A stretch of 64,000 nt of DNA from the NCBI RefSeq assembly GCF_018918145.1, contig NZ_JAHLPX010000007.1:372001-436000 (forward strand). The letters run 5' to 3'. The DNA comes from Anaerotignum sp. MSJ-24 (GTDB lineage Bacteria > Bacillota > Clostridia > Lachnospirales > Anaerotignaceae). How positions within the stretch are numbered: position 1 is the first letter of the stretch; each line of letters starts with the position of its first letter. Below, piece after piece: positions 8,684-18,232 of the stretch. The notes below the pieces were generated by a model that saw only the letters and a program-made list of their open reading frames with translations, made no database searches and was not told the origin of the DNA. The translations under genes were made by a program, and so were the position numbers.

Positions 8684-9697
8684 ATGAAAAAGACCTTTGT
8701 GGCGGCTGCCTTATCGGTTATGCTTGCGTTTTCTTCCGCATTTCCGGCTATGGCGGCACAAAGAGTTAATTCCGCATGGGCGGAAAGCTATATTTCGTCC
8801 GCCGACAGCATGGGAATTATTCCGTCCGGAATAAGCAATATCGACATGACAAGAAATATAACAAGAGAAGAATTCTGCGAGCTGGTTTATAATACGGTTA
8901 TTACTGTTGCAAAACAGAACAGCATAAAAATAACCTATAACGCAAGAGAGGCTCATTTTTACGATACGGATTCAAAAGCGGTAATGATGCTTTACAGAAT
9001 GGAGATTATTGCCGGAAGAACGAGTACCCGTTTTGCGCCTAAGGAAAACATAACAAGGGAAGAGGCGGCTGTTGTTCTTGACAAAACCGCAGAATATCTC
9101 GGACTTGTGCGTTTCACAAATTCCGACCGTTTTACCGACAGCAGACATATAGGCGAATGGGCATATAAAAGCGTAAACAATGTATGTGGTATGAACCTTA
9201 TGAGCGGAATGGGCGATGGCAGATTTAATCCGACAGGCTATTATACTGTTGAACAGGCAATATGCTCTATGATAAGGGTTGCCGGAGCATTGCCGAAGGA
9301 AAGCAGAGAAAAAATAGACAGTAATCTCTATTATTTATATAACGACAGCTTTTACTGGGTATCGGATGCAAACGGAAAGGTTGTGTTTATGCTTCCGGCC
9401 GAAAGATACGGCGGAGTAAGTTTTTATTCAAACGGCAGTGAAATACTTGCTTTTGCCTCGATGAAGGGCGGAAATTCAAGCGATATATACAGTATTTCAA
9501 GCGGAAGAAAGCTCTTTACCGTAAACGGAAATGTTTGCGGAACATATGCAAACAAAAATATAATTGTTTCTGCTGTTAAAAACGGTGCAACATATTACGG
9601 TGTATATAGTTTTGACGGAAAGCCTGTGCTTTCAACGGAATATTCATGGGATTATCTCTACACAAAGGGATATGTCGGAACACCGAATGCTTGGTAA
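8684..9697 (+). CDS. Secreted SLH-domain protein with C-terminal beta-propeller-like repeats
   Basis: 337 residues from the ATG at 8684, 9 bases after TGGAGTG. It has a Sec signal peptide (MKKTFVAAALSVM..., cleavage near AMAAQ). Two to three SLH motifs span residues 25-205: NITREEFCELVYNTV, NITREEAAVVLDKTAEYLG and FNPTGYYTVEQAICSMIR. SLH domains bind pyruvylated wall polymer. The last 120 residues (SFYWVSDANGKVVFMLPAE, ...YGVYSFDGKPVLSTEY) look like WG-type beta repeats of unknown role. It is flanked by terminators on both sides, so it is probably a single-gene unit. Confidence 0.82.
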   Translation: MKKTFVAAALSVMLAFSSAFPAMAAQRVNSAWAESYISSADSMGIIPSGISNIDMTRNITREEFCELVYNTVITVAKQNSIKITYNAREAHFYDTDSKAVMMLYRMEIIAGRTSTRFAPKENITREEAAVVLDKTAEYLGLVRFTNSDRFTDSRHIGEWAYKSVNNVCGMNLMSGMGDGRFNPTGYYTVEQAICSMIRVAGALPKESREKIDSNLYYLYNDSFYWVSDANGKVVFMLPAERYGGVSFYSNGSEILAFASMKGGNSSDIYSISSGRKLFTVNGNVCGTYANKNIIVSAVKNGATYYGVYSFDGKPVLSTEYSWDYLYTKGYVGTPNAW

Positions 9698-9725
9698 TCT
9701 GATGTTTAAAAATTAAAGTGCTTTT

Positions 9726-9757
9726 GGGAGGTTAAATTTTCACTTAACTTCCCTTTT
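9726..9757 (+). terminator. Hairpin terminator after the second SLH gene
   Basis: GGGAGGTTAA and TTAACTTCCC pair (one G-U) and are followed by TTTT, 20 bases before pcrA. Confidence 0.75.
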
Positions 9758-9776
9758 AATATGGGAGAATATAAAT

Positions 9777-12053
9777 ATGATAGGATATGACGAACTAAAT
9801 CCGATGCAGCAGAAGGCTGTCAAACAAAAGGACGGTGCTGTGCTTATACTTGCCGGAGCAGGCTCAGGAAAAACAGGCGCACTTACGGTAAGAATAGCGG
9901 ATATGCTTGAGCATGGAATAAGCCCTTATAATATACTTGCAATAACCTTCACAAACAAAGCGGCAAAGGAAATGCGTGAGCGTGTCGATAAGCTTGCAGG
10001 CCCTTCGGCAGAGCATGTGTGGATAAGCACATTCCATTCAACCTGTGTACAGATATTGAGAAGAGAGATAGAAAAGCTTGATTATTCAAGAGATTTTTCG
10101 ATATATGATGCCGATGACCAGGAAAAGGTTATGAAGGAAGTATTTAAGGAGCTTAATCTTTCAATAACCGATAAGACCTATACGGTCAGAGGTGCGGTTT
10201 CTGCAATAAGCCATCTTAAGGAAGAAATGATTTCATGGGAGGACTATGCAAAAGAAGTTGATAAGGCAGATATGAGAGCCTATAAAACCTCAAGAGTTTA
10301 TGAGCTTTATCAGAAAAGGCTGAGAAGAAACAATGCACTGGATTTTGATGACCTGATATATAAAACAGTTCTGCTTTTCAGAACAAATCCCGATGTGCTT
10401 AACGTATACCAGGAGCGTTTTAAATACATAATGGTTGACGAGTATCAGGACACGAATACATCGCAGTATGAGCTTGTAAGGCTTCTTGCCGGAAAATACG
10501 GAAATCTTTGTGTTGTCGGCGATGATGACCAGAGTATATATGGCTGGAGAGGCGCAAACATAAGAAACATACTTGATTTTGAAAAGGATTTTCCCAATGC
10601 GGTTGTTATAAAACTCGAACAGAATTATCGTTCAACCAAAAACATACTTACAGCCGCCAATGAGGTTATAAAGCACAATAGTGCAAGAAAGGACAAAACC
10701 CTTTGGACGGAAAACGATACCGGAAGTATAATACATGTTTTCAGAGCGGATAATGATATTGAAGAGGCAGTTTTTGTTACGGAGATTATAAACAAAAATG
10801 CACTTAAGGGCAAAAAATATAAGGATTTTGCCGTTCTGTACAGAACCAATGCACAGTCCAGAGCCATTGAGGACAGATTTGTGAGAAAGGGAATACCATA
10901 CAGACTTTTCGGCGGAGTAAGGTTCTATGAAAGAAAAGAAATAAAGGATATTCTTGCATATCTTAAGCTGATTGATAACTCGGCGGACGCCGTTGCAATT
11001 AAGCGAATAATAAATGTTCCCAAAAGAGGAATAGGCGACAAGACGGTTGAAACAGCGGAAAATGCGGCTTCAAAGAACGGAACTACACTTTTTGAAGCAC
11101 TCGGCTGTGCTGCGGAATATCCCGAATTGAAAAGCAGAGGCAAAAAGCTTGGTGAGTTTTATGAGCTTATCTGTTCATTCAAGCAGAAGGCAGAGGAGCT
11201 TTCTGTACATGAGCTTATTGAATATGTTGTAAATGCAACAGGCTATCGTGATGAGCTTGAACAGGACGGCTCAGATGATGCAATGATGCGTATTGAAAAC
11301 ATAGAGGAGTTTGCATCAAAAGCGGCCGAGTTTGAAAAGGAAAACGAAAATGCCACATTGTCTGCATTTCTTGAAGATGTTGCACTTGTTGCAGATATTG
11401 ATTCATACAGCGAAGATGATGACGCTGTCGTTCTTATGACATTGCACAGTGCAAAGGGACTTGAGTTCCCTTATGTGTTTATGATAGGCATGGAGGAAGG
11501 ACTTTTTCCCAGCGGAAGGGCAATAAACACAGGAGATTCTAAGGAGCTTGAGGAAGAAAGACGACTTTGCTATGTCGGTATAACAAGAGCAAAGAAAGAG
11601 CTTTTCCTTACCTATGCAAGACAGAGAATGCAGCATGGACAGTTTGTTTATAATGCACCGTCAAGATTTCTCGGAGAACTGCCGCCTGAGCTTTTGGACA
11701 ATCCTTTCAAAAAGGTTCAGACAAGAGAAATACCGAGTCATGAACCGCCGAAGGCATCACCCTATAACTTCGGTGCAAGATTTGCCGCAAGCAGGGCAGG
11801 AGTTGCCGCCGGGAATATGTCGGCAAGACCTGTTGTGCCTAAGCCTTACGCAGCTGAAATGCCTAAGCCGACAAATGTAACAATTGACTTTGCTGTCGGA
11901 GATAAGGTAAGAGCACCGAAATACGGTATAGGTGAGGTAAAATCCATAAAAAATGCCGGAAGGGATTATGAGGTTGAGGTTGCTTTCACAGGCAAAGGCA
12001 CAAAGAAATTTATGGCAGGTCTGTCTAAGCTGAAAAAGGTTGAAACGGAGTAA
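9777..12053 (+). CDS. pcrA: ATP-dependent DNA helicase PcrA (UvrD/Rep family)
   Basis: 758 residues, typical for PcrA. Q motif LNPMQQKAV, Walker A AGAGSGKTGAL at residues about 26-36, motif Ia ITFTNKAAKEMRERV, Walker B MVDEYQDTN, motif III GDDDQSIYGWRGA, motif IV EQNYRSTKNIL, motif V MTLHSAKGLEFPYVF and motif VI RRLCYVGITRAKKEL are all intact. The C-terminal tail (VGDKVRAPKYGIGEV) is the Tudor-like RNA-polymerase-interacting domain of PcrA. It unwinds DNA 3' to 5' in repair and plasmid replication. The gene is followed after 6 bases by ligA, the usual Firmicutes pairing. Confidence 0.97.
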   Translation: MIGYDELNPMQQKAVKQKDGAVLILAGAGSGKTGALTVRIADMLEHGISPYNILAITFTNKAAKEMRERVDKLAGPSAEHVWISTFHSTCVQILRREIEKLDYSRDFSIYDADDQEKVMKEVFKELNLSITDKTYTVRGAVSAISHLKEEMISWEDYAKEVDKADMRAYKTSRVYELYQKRLRRNNALDFDDLIYKTVLLFRTNPDVLNVYQERFKYIMVDEYQDTNTSQYELVRLLAGKYGNLCVVGDDDQSIYGWRGANIRNILDFEKDFPNAVVIKLEQNYRSTKNILTAANEVIKHNSARKDKTLWTENDTGSIIHVFRADNDIEEAVFVTEIINKNALKGKKYKDFAVLYRTNAQSRAIEDRFVRKGIPYRLFGGVRFYERKEIKDILAYLKLIDNSADAVAIKRIINVPKRGIGDKTVETAENAASKNGTTLFEALGCAAEYPELKSRGKKLGEFYELICSFKQKAEELSVHELIEYVVNATGYRDELEQDGSDDAMMRIENIEEFASKAAEFEKENENATLSAFLEDVALVADIDSYSEDDDAVVLMTLHSAKGLEFPYVFMIGMEEGLFPSGRAINTGDSKELEEERRLCYVGITRAKKELFLTYARQRMQHGQFVYNAPSRFLGELPPELLDNPFKKVQTREIPSHEPPKASPYNFGARFAASRAGVAAGNMSARPVVPKPYAAEMPKPTNVTIDFAVGDKVRAPKYGIGEVKSIKNAGRDYEVEVAFTGKGTKKFMAGLSKLKKVETE

Positions 12054-12059
12054 TGATAT

Positions 12060-13988
12060 ATGGATAGAATGAAGGAACTTATAAATGTTCTGAACAATGC
12101 GTCAAGAGCTTATTATCAGGAAGATAGAGAGATAATGAGCGACCATGAATATGATAAGCTTTATGATGAGCTTGTAAAGCTTGAAAAAGAGAGTGGAATA
12201 GTGTATGGTGGAAGTCCTACGCAGAGAGTCGGTTATACCGTTTTAAGTTCATTGCAAAAGGTAAAGCATGACAGTCCTATATTGTCGCTGGACAAAACCA
12301 AAAGCCCGGAAAAGCTTGCCGAATGGCTTGGCGACAGAGAAGGAATAATAAGCTGGAAGCTTGATGGACTGACTATTGTGCTGACGTATAATAACGGGGT
12401 TCTCGAAAGAGCGGTAACAAGGGGAAACGGAGAAATCGGAGAAGATATAACGCACAATGCAAGATATTTCAAAAATCTTCCGAAAAAAATCAAGTTTAAC
12501 GGAGAACTGAATTTGCGTGGTGAAGGCGTTATAGCATACAGTGAGTTTGAAAGAATAAACGCTGAGCTTGACGATGATGAGGTATATAAAAATCCGAGAA
12601 ACCTTTGCAGCGGTACTGTAAGACAGCTGAACAGCAAAATTGCGGCAGACAGAAATGTAATGTTCTATGCTTTCACATTTGTTAAGGCTGATGGCATGGA
12701 GTTCAAGAAAAAGAGTGAACAGCTCGATTTTCTTTCTGAGCTTGGCTTTGATGTTGTGGAGCATTATGTTATAAAGGGCAATGAGGTTGAGGACAAAGTA
12801 AGAATGTTTGCAAACAAAATAACCGAAAACGACTTTGCCTCGGACGGACTTGTGCTTACTTATAACGATATTGAATACAGCCGTTCTCTCGGAATAACGG
12901 CTAAGTTTCCGAGAGATTCAATCGCTTTCAAATGGAGTGATGAAATGGCAGAAACAACGCTCATTGGCGTTGAATGGAACACATCACGAACAGGCAGAAT
13001 CAATCCTGTTGCTGTGTTTGAGCCTGTGGATATTGAAGGCTCAACAGTGAATAGGGCAAGTGTGCATAATGTCAGCATCATGGAGGAGCTTAAGCTTGGC
13101 AAAGGCGACAGAATAAAGGTATATAAGGCAAATATGATTATACCGCAGATTGCAGAAAACCTTACCTGTTCGGCAACGGAAACCATTCCCGAATACTGTC
13201 CCGTATGCGGCGGCGAAACGGAAATACGTATGCTTAAGGAAGGAAGAGAGCTTTACTGCACAAATCCGAACTGCTCGGCCCAGCGTATAAAATCGCTTGT
13301 TCATTATGTTTCGAGAGATGCGATGAACATAGAAGGCCTTTCGGAGGAAACAATACGAAAGTTTGCCGATAAGGGCATACTTGAAAACTATACCGATATA
13401 TACAGCATAAAGGATCACGAAGAAATAAAGGATATGGACGGTTTCGGACAGAAAAGCTTTGAAAAGCTGACAGCTGCCATTGAAAAATCAAGAACGGTTC
13501 CGCTTGAAAATTTTATAAATGCACTTGGCATAAATCAGGTCGGCTTGAGCAATGCAAAGCTTCTTTGCAAGCATTTTGATTATGATATAGATAAAATACT
13601 TGCGGCAGATGAGGATGAGCTTGCATCAATAGAAGGCTTTGGCGAAGTAATTTCGCACAGCATATGTGCTTATTTCAAAAAAGAGGAAAACATGGAGCTG
13701 TTCAATAAAGCGGTTTCATTGCTCACATTTGAAAAGCCGGCGGAAACCGGTGAAAGGCTCAAAGGCCTTACGTTTGTAATAACCGGTGACGTAACACATT
13801 ATAAAAATCGAAATGAGCTTAAGGCTTATATTGAGTCACTCGGCGGCAAGGTTACGGGCAGTGTAACCGGAAAAACAAGCTATCTTATAAATAATGATAA
13901 AATGTCTGCATCGTCTAAAAACAAAAAGGCGGCAGAGCTCGGAATACCGGTTATTTCCGAAGAGGATTTTATAGAAATGACGGAATAA
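12060..13988 (+). CDS. ligA: NAD-dependent DNA ligase LigA
   Basis: 642 residues. An N-terminal Ia domain (DHEYDKLYDEL) is followed by the adenylation motif SWKLDGLTIV with the AMP-accepting Lys100, then the OB fold and a Cys4 zinc finger (CPVCGG...CTNPNC). HhH repeats (NFINALGINQVG, LASIEGFGEVISHSI) and a C-terminal BRCT domain (LKGLTFVITGDVTHYKNRNE) complete it. It seals nicks using NAD+ in replication and repair. It is slightly shorter than many LigA proteins (about 660-670 residues) but no domain is missing. It forms an operon with pcrA. Confidence 0.97.
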   Translation: MDRMKELINVLNNASRAYYQEDREIMSDHEYDKLYDELVKLEKESGIVYGGSPTQRVGYTVLSSLQKVKHDSPILSLDKTKSPEKLAEWLGDREGIISWKLDGLTIVLTYNNGVLERAVTRGNGEIGEDITHNARYFKNLPKKIKFNGELNLRGEGVIAYSEFERINAELDDDEVYKNPRNLCSGTVRQLNSKIAADRNVMFYAFTFVKADGMEFKKKSEQLDFLSELGFDVVEHYVIKGNEVEDKVRMFANKITENDFASDGLVLTYNDIEYSRSLGITAKFPRDSIAFKWSDEMAETTLIGVEWNTSRTGRINPVAVFEPVDIEGSTVNRASVHNVSIMEELKLGKGDRIKVYKANMIIPQIAENLTCSATETIPEYCPVCGGETEIRMLKEGRELYCTNPNCSAQRIKSLVHYVSRDAMNIEGLSEETIRKFADKGILENYTDIYSIKDHEEIKDMDGFGQKSFEKLTAAIEKSRTVPLENFINALGINQVGLSNAKLLCKHFDYDIDKILAADEDELASIEGFGEVISHSICAYFKKEENMELFNKAVSLLTFEKPAETGERLKGLTFVITGDVTHYKNRNELKAYIESLGGKVTGSVTGKTSYLINNDKMSASSKNKKAAELGIPVISEEDFIEMTE

Positions 13989-14008
13989 GTAATATACTTT
14001 ATTGAAAG

Positions 14009-14092
14009 ACCTTGGGGCTTTGCCCCAAACCCCATGAACCTTTAAAAAGGTTCAATCCAAATTTTAATAACTACATTCTGGCGAATGTAGTT
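14009..14092. repeat. Intergenic multi-hairpin repeat element
   Basis: Three small hairpins stand in a row: TTGGGGCTTTGCCCCAA (14012-14028), GAACCTTTAAAAAGGTTC (14036-14053) and ACTACATTCTGGCGAATGTAGT (14071-14092). From general knowledge, the GGGGCTTTGCCCC plus AAAGGTTC pair recurs as a REP-like intergenic repeat in many clostridial genomes. This window holds one copy, so the repeat status rests on that background. It may also help terminate the pcrA-ligA transcript. Confidence 0.6.
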
Positions 14093-14133
14093 TAGGAAAA
14101 ATTGAAATTAGTATTACAAACTTGAACAGCTAA

Positions 14134-14162
14134 AAACCCTCGCAGTATTTCTACGAGGGTTT
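14134..14162 (-). terminator. Terminator of the asd-dapA-dapB operon
   Basis: AAACCCTCG and CGAGGGTTT form a 9-bp stem; on the minus strand the stem ends in GGGTTTTTAGC, directly downstream of dapB. Confidence 0.85.
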
Positions 14163-14200
14163 AGTTTTAGCTATGTGTTGCTTATTTGAAATAGAGCTTT

Positions 14201-14965
14201 TTATTCCAGTATATCCTTAAGAACGTCCTTCATTGTATAGAAACCTGCCGGCTTGCCTGCAAGATATTTTGCGGCTTTAACTGCGCCTACTGCAAAAATC
14301 TCCTTTGACATTGCTCTGTGGTTTATTTCGATTATTTCGTCCTTTCCGGCAAACATAACCTCATGCTCGCCGACAATGTTTCCGCCTCTTACGGCATGAA
14401 TACCGATTTCGTCTGCTGTACGTTTTTCTCTGACCTGTGAGCGGTCATAAACGTAGTTATAGCGGTTGTCGGAAACCTCATTGATTGCGTCTGCAATGGC
14501 AAGTGCCGTTCCGCTGGGAGCGTCAATCTTCTGATTGTGGTGTTTTTCAACAATTTCAATGTCAAAGCCGGAATCCTGAAGAGCAAGAGCGGCTTTCTGC
14601 ACAAGTGCAAATAAAAGATTTACACCGATTGACATATTCGCACTCTTCAATACGGCAACCTTTTTTGAAACCTCATCAACTTTTTTGAGAAGCTCCTCAT
14701 CTAAACCTGTTGTGCAGAGAACAATAGGAATTTTTCTTTCCTCGACAAAATCAAGAAGGGCAGGTATGGCCTTTGCTGTTGAAAAGTCGATTATAGCATC
14801 TGCATCAATATTACATTCAGACGGTGTTCTGAAAATAGGGAAGTCCTTGCTTTCGCCGAAAGGATCAATACCAGCAACGATTTCGCAATCCTTGTCTTCG
14901 GCAACGAGCGAGCATACAACATGGCCCATTTTTCCGGAGCAGCCGTTCATAATTATTTTAGTCAT
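14201..14965 (-). CDS. dapB: 4-hydroxy-tetrahydrodipicolinate reductase DapB
   Basis: 254 residues. The NAD(P)-binding start (KIIMNGCSGKMGHVV), the catalytic loop EIVEKHHNQKIDAPSGTA with the conserved His and Lys, and the RGGNIVGEHEV block define DapB. It reduces HTPA on the way to diaminopimelate and lysine. It is the last gene of the minus-strand asd-dapA-dapB unit, 28 bases after dapA. Confidence 0.97.
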   Translation of the reverse strand: MTKIIMNGCSGKMGHVVCSLVAEDKDCEIVAGIDPFGESKDFPIFRTPSECNIDADAIIDFSTAKAIPALLDFVEERKIPIVLCTTGLDEELLKKVDEVSKKVAVLKSANMSIGVNLLFALVQKAALALQDSGFDIEIVEKHHNQKIDAPSGTALAIADAINEVSDNRYNYVYDRSQVREKRTADEIGIHAVRGGNIVGEHEVMFAGKDEIIEINHRAMSKEIFAVGAVKAAKYLAGKPAGFYTMKDVLKDILE

Positions 14966-14993
14966 ATAGTTTTTACTCCTAAGTCTGTACTTC

Positions 14994-15878
14994 TTATTTA
15001 ATAAGTCCTAATTTTTCAAGCTCTTTTTTAACAAATGCCTTGTGGTCATCGCTCATTTCATAAAGAGGAAGTCTGCATTCGCCAACGCCGAAGCTGAGCA
15101 TGTTCATTGCACCTTTAACGGGAATAGGATTTACCTCGCAGAAAAGTGCGTCGCAAAGACCGAGTATATTTATCTGTAAATCACGGGCTTTTTCTGTTTC
15201 GTGGTTGAAATATGCCTCGCATAAGTCGTGCATTTCATCGGGAATTACGTTGGCTGTTACCGAAATAACACCTTTTCCGCCAAGTGAAAGAATAGGAAGT
15301 GTCTGGTCATCATTTCCGGAATAAATATCAAAATCGGGACCGCAAAGCTTTGCAACCTTTGCAACCTCGGAAATATCTCCGCTTGCTTCTTTAACGGCAA
15401 CGATGTTGGGAATCTTTGAAAGCTCTGCACATGTTTCGGGAGCAATGCTCATTCCTGTTCTTCCGGGTACATTGTAAAGAATGATAGGAATGTTTACTGC
15501 ATTTGCAACTGTTGTGTAATGATGTATAAGTCCACGCTGTGTAGTTTTGTTATAGTATGGAGTTACAAGGAGCAGTCCGTCCGCACCTGCGTTTTCGCAG
15601 GCTTTTGCAAGGTTTACCGCATGTGCTGTGTCGTTGCTTCCTGCTCCGGCGATAACCGGAACTCTTTTATTTACGTGCTCTGCCGCAACTCGGATGCATT
15701 CAACCTGATCTTCATCTGTAAGAGTTGAAGCCTCGCCTGTTGTTCCGCATACAACAAGAGCATCTGTTTTGTGTGCTAAATGAAAATCAATAAGCTCTTT
15801 GAGCTTTTCAAAATTAACTGAACCGTCGGGATTGAAGGGAGTGATAAGGGCTACTGCCGAGCCTGTGAATATTGACAT
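14994..15878 (-). CDS. dapA: 4-hydroxy-tetrahydrodipicolinate synthase DapA
   Basis: 294 residues, the family length. It has the TIM-barrel aldolase marks GTTGEASTLT, IILYNVPGRTG with the catalytic Tyr, and IVAVKEASGDI with the Schiff-base lysine. It condenses pyruvate with aspartate semialdehyde, the product of the upstream gene asd. It lies second in the operon, and AGGAGGAAAATAT precedes its ATG. Confidence 0.97.
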   Translation of the reverse strand: MSIFTGSAVALITPFNPDGSVNFEKLKELIDFHLAHKTDALVVCGTTGEASTLTDEDQVECIRVAAEHVNKRVPVIAGAGSNDTAHAVNLAKACENAGADGLLLVTPYYNKTTQRGLIHHYTTVANAVNIPIILYNVPGRTGMSIAPETCAELSKIPNIVAVKEASGDISEVAKVAKLCGPDFDIYSGNDDQTLPILSLGGKGVISVTANVIPDEMHDLCEAYFNHETEKARDLQINILGLCDALFCEVNPIPVKGAMNMLSFGVGECRLPLYEMSDDHKAFVKKELEKLGLIK

Positions 15879-15904
15879 ATATTTTCCTCCTCTATATTAA
15901 AAAA

Positions 15905-16906
15905 TTATTTATCCATTGCCTCTGCAAGAATTTCGGCAATCTGAACTGCGTTTGTTGCCGCACCTTTACGGATGTTGTCTGCTACAACCCAAAGGTTGAT
16001 ACCGTTTTCAACGCTTTCGTCTCTTCTGATACGTCCTACATATACCTCATCTGTGCCTGCGGCGTCGATTGCAAGAGGATATTTGTTGTTTGCGGGATCG
16101 TCAACAAGAACAACGTCGGGAGCAGCGGCAAGAAGCTTTTTAACATCTTCAATATCATCAATGGGTTTTTCAAACTCAACGTTGATTGATTCGGAATGGC
16201 TGCTGAATACGGGAACACGTACTGTTGTTGCTGTTACCTTTAAATCGGGATCATGGAGAATTTTTCTTGTTTCCCAGATCATCTTCATTTCTTCCTTTGT
16301 ATAGCCGTTTTCCATGAATACGTCTATATGGGGAAGGCAGTTGCCTGCGATAGGATGAGGAAATTTTTTGGGAGCCTCGCCCTTAAGTCCGTTTTCAAGA
16401 TCGTTCCATCCGGCAACACCTGCACCGGAAACAGCCTGATATGTAGAATATACAACTCTCTTTATTTTATATTTGTCATCAAGCGGCTTAAGAACGGCAA
16501 CAGCCTGTATTGTTGAGCAGTTGGGATTGGCAATGATACCGTGGTTCCATGAAATATCCTCAGGGTTTACTTCGGGAACAACAAGCGGTACGTCTGGATG
16601 CTGTCTCCACTGAGCAGAGTTATCAACAACGATTACACCATGAGCGGCAGCGATAGGAGCGAACTTTTCGCTTGTTGAACCGCCTGCTGAGAAAAGAGCG
16701 ATGTCAATCGGTTTGTCAAATGAATGCTCTGTAAGTTCTTCAACAATGTATTCTTTTCCGTCATATTCAAGCTTAGTGCCGGCAGAGCGTTTAGATGCCA
16801 TAAGATAAAGGTTGTCAATAGGGAAATTCTTCTCCTTAAGCACCTTTAAAAATGTTCTACCTACCATGCCTGTGGCACCGACAACAGCGAGATTTACCTT
16901 TTTCAT
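15905..16906 (-). CDS. asd: Aspartate-semialdehyde dehydrogenase Asd
   Basis: 333 residues from ATG at 16904-16906, which follows AAAGGAGTG; an upstream in-frame ATG at 16927 lacks a binding site. LAVVGATGMVGRTFLKVL is the NADP-binding motif, IANPNCSTIQ holds the active-site cysteine, and the C-terminal region retains RVPV and VGRIRRD. It reduces aspartyl phosphate to aspartate semialdehyde, feeding lysine/DAP and also threonine and methionine. It is the first gene of the asd-dapA-dapB operon. No lysine riboswitch fold was recognised in the leader. Confidence 0.97.
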   Translation of the reverse strand: MKKVNLAVVGATGMVGRTFLKVLKEKNFPIDNLYLMASKRSAGTKLEYDGKEYIVEELTEHSFDKPIDIALFSAGGSTSEKFAPIAAAHGVIVVDNSAQWRQHPDVPLVVPEVNPEDISWNHGIIANPNCSTIQAVAVLKPLDDKYKIKRVVYSTYQAVSGAGVAGWNDLENGLKGEAPKKFPHPIAGNCLPHIDVFMENGYTKEEMKMIWETRKILHDPDLKVTATTVRVPVFSSHSESINVEFEKPIDDIEDVKKLLAAAPDVVLVDDPANNKYPLAIDAAGTDEVYVGRIRRDESVENGINLWVVADNIRKGAATNAVQIAEILAEAMDK

Positions 16907-17020
16907 TGGAAACACTCCTTTATACATATTATATAAAATTAAATTATCCGGTTATGATACAAAACAGACAAAAATTTAATCTGCAAAAGTATGAAATTTA
17001 TATACTGTAAATATTATTAA

Positions 17021-17049
17021 ATATTAACACCAATCCTTTAAAGTGTCAA
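17021..17049 (-). promoter_or_regulatory. asd: Near-consensus sigma-A promoter of asd-dapA-dapB
   Basis: On the minus strand, TTGACA (17044-17049), a 17-base spacer and TAATAT (17021-17026) make an almost perfect vegetative promoter, leaving a leader of roughly 110 bases before asd. Confidence 0.85.
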
Positions 17050-17137
17050 TGAAATTAGGGTATGAATTAATAAATATACATAAAACTATGAGTAAATGTC
17101 AACAATAGGAGTATTATAAAACATCGGAGGTGCCGAA

Positions 17138-17368
17138 ATGAATGAGAATACCAAAAAGACCGGTAATAAGAATAAAAAGGAGAAGAAGAAAAAACCACTA
17201 TTCGATCTGGAAACCGAGGTCGGCAGACTTAAGCTTGAAATAGCCGAAGAACTGGGACTGCGTGAAAAAATAGAAAAAACAGGCTGGAAGAGTCTTACCT
17301 CAAGAGAAAGCGGAGCAATCGGCGGAAAGATAGCGGGAAAACACCGCGAAAAAAATAATAAAAATTGA
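17138..17368 (+). CDS. Alpha/beta-type small acid-soluble spore protein (SASP)
   Basis: 76 residues. After a Lys-rich N terminus, LKLEIAEELGL matches the germination-protease recognition region (usual form KLEIASELGV). The C-terminal half keeps SRESGAIGGKIAGK, equivalent to the DNA-binding helix block of these proteins. They coat and protect DNA in dormant spores. The lysine-rich N-terminal extension and a less regular second helix set it apart from the canonical 60-70 residue type. GGAGGTGCCGAA precedes the ATG. It implies that the host forms endospores. Confidence 0.85.
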   Translation: MNENTKKTGNKNKKEKKKKPLFDLETEVGRLKLEIAEELGLREKIEKTGWKSLTSRESGAIGGKIAGKHREKNNKN

Positions 17369-17458
17369 CGGCAAAAACTTGCAAATGTTTTGTAAATTAT
17401 TTATAATTAATTAGTTATACAGTCCTGTATTGTAAATATATAAAAAGCAGGTGATTTT

Positions 17459-18232
17459 GTGGGTGCATATGAAAGCTTTGCATCTGTTTACGACCTCTTT
17501 ATGGAGGATGTCAACTATGATGAATGGGTTGACTATGTGGAAAAAATATTTTCTGAATTCAATATAAAGCCGGAGCTTGTCTGTGAGCTTGGCTGCGGAA
17601 CGGGCAACATTGCTCTCCGTCTTGCAAAGAAGGGTTATGATGTTATCGGAATTGATGTTTCCGAGGACATGCTTTCCGAGGCAAAGCTTAAAGCGGAAAA
17701 GGAAGGCCTTGATACGCTTTTTCTTCTCCAGGATATGCGTGAATTTGAGCTTTACGGCACAGTCAACTGTATACTGTGCCTTTGCGACAGCTTGAATTAC
17801 ATAACAGAGGACGAGGATATAAAAGAGGTTTTCAGACTTGTCAATAATTATCTTCATCCAAATGGTCTGTTTATTTTTGATTTGAATACTGAATATAAAT
17901 TCAAAAATATTTATAGTTATAATACTTTTTCGGAAATAACGGACGATGCCGCATATATATGGGAAAATTATTATGATGAGGAAGAAAAGATAAACGAATA
18001 TTATCTTAACTTCTTTGTTAAAAATGAAAACGGCACATATGACCGAACACAGGAAGAGCATTACGAAAGAGCTTATGATCTCGAAACGATACGCAGATAT
18101 ATTGAAGAAAGCGGAATGAAATTTGAAGCGGCATATGATGCCTTTACTTTTGAGCCTGCAAGGGACGACAGCGAGCGTATTTACGTTGTCGCAAGAGAAA
18201 TAACCAAAAAGGAGGAAATAGTCAATGGATGA
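17459..18232 (+). CDS. Class I SAM-dependent methyltransferase
   Basis: 257 residues from a GTG start at 17459 with AGCAGGTG upstream. ELGCGTGNIALRLAKKGYDV (motif I) and IGIDVSEDMLSEAKLKAE (motif post-I) form the SAM pocket, and CILCLCDSLNYI is a motif II region. The C terminus has small-molecule-methyltransferase character (ENYYDEEEKINEYYLNF). The substrate is unknown. It overlaps hslO by 8 bases and is co-translated with it. Confidence 0.9.
   Translation: MGAYESFASVYDLFMEDVNYDEWVDYVEKIFSEFNIKPELVCELGCGTGNIALRLAKKGYDVIGIDVSEDMLSEAKLKAEKEGLDTLFLLQDMREFELYGTVNCILCLCDSLNYITEDEDIKEVFRLVNNYLHPNGLFIFDLNTEYKFKNIYSYNTFSEITDDAAYIWENYYDEEEKINEYYLNFFVKNENGTYDRTQEEHYERAYDLETIRRYIEESGMKFEAAYDAFTFEPARDDSERIYVVAREITKKEEIVNG

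Noticed and set aside
16907-17020. Lysine riboswitch in the asd leader
   Set aside because: The leader is only about 110 bases and AT-rich; no L-box elements or terminator stem were recognised.
17063-17090. Sigma-G promoter for the SASP gene
   Set aside because: A TGAATT box is present but no -10-like sequence at the proper distance could be found.
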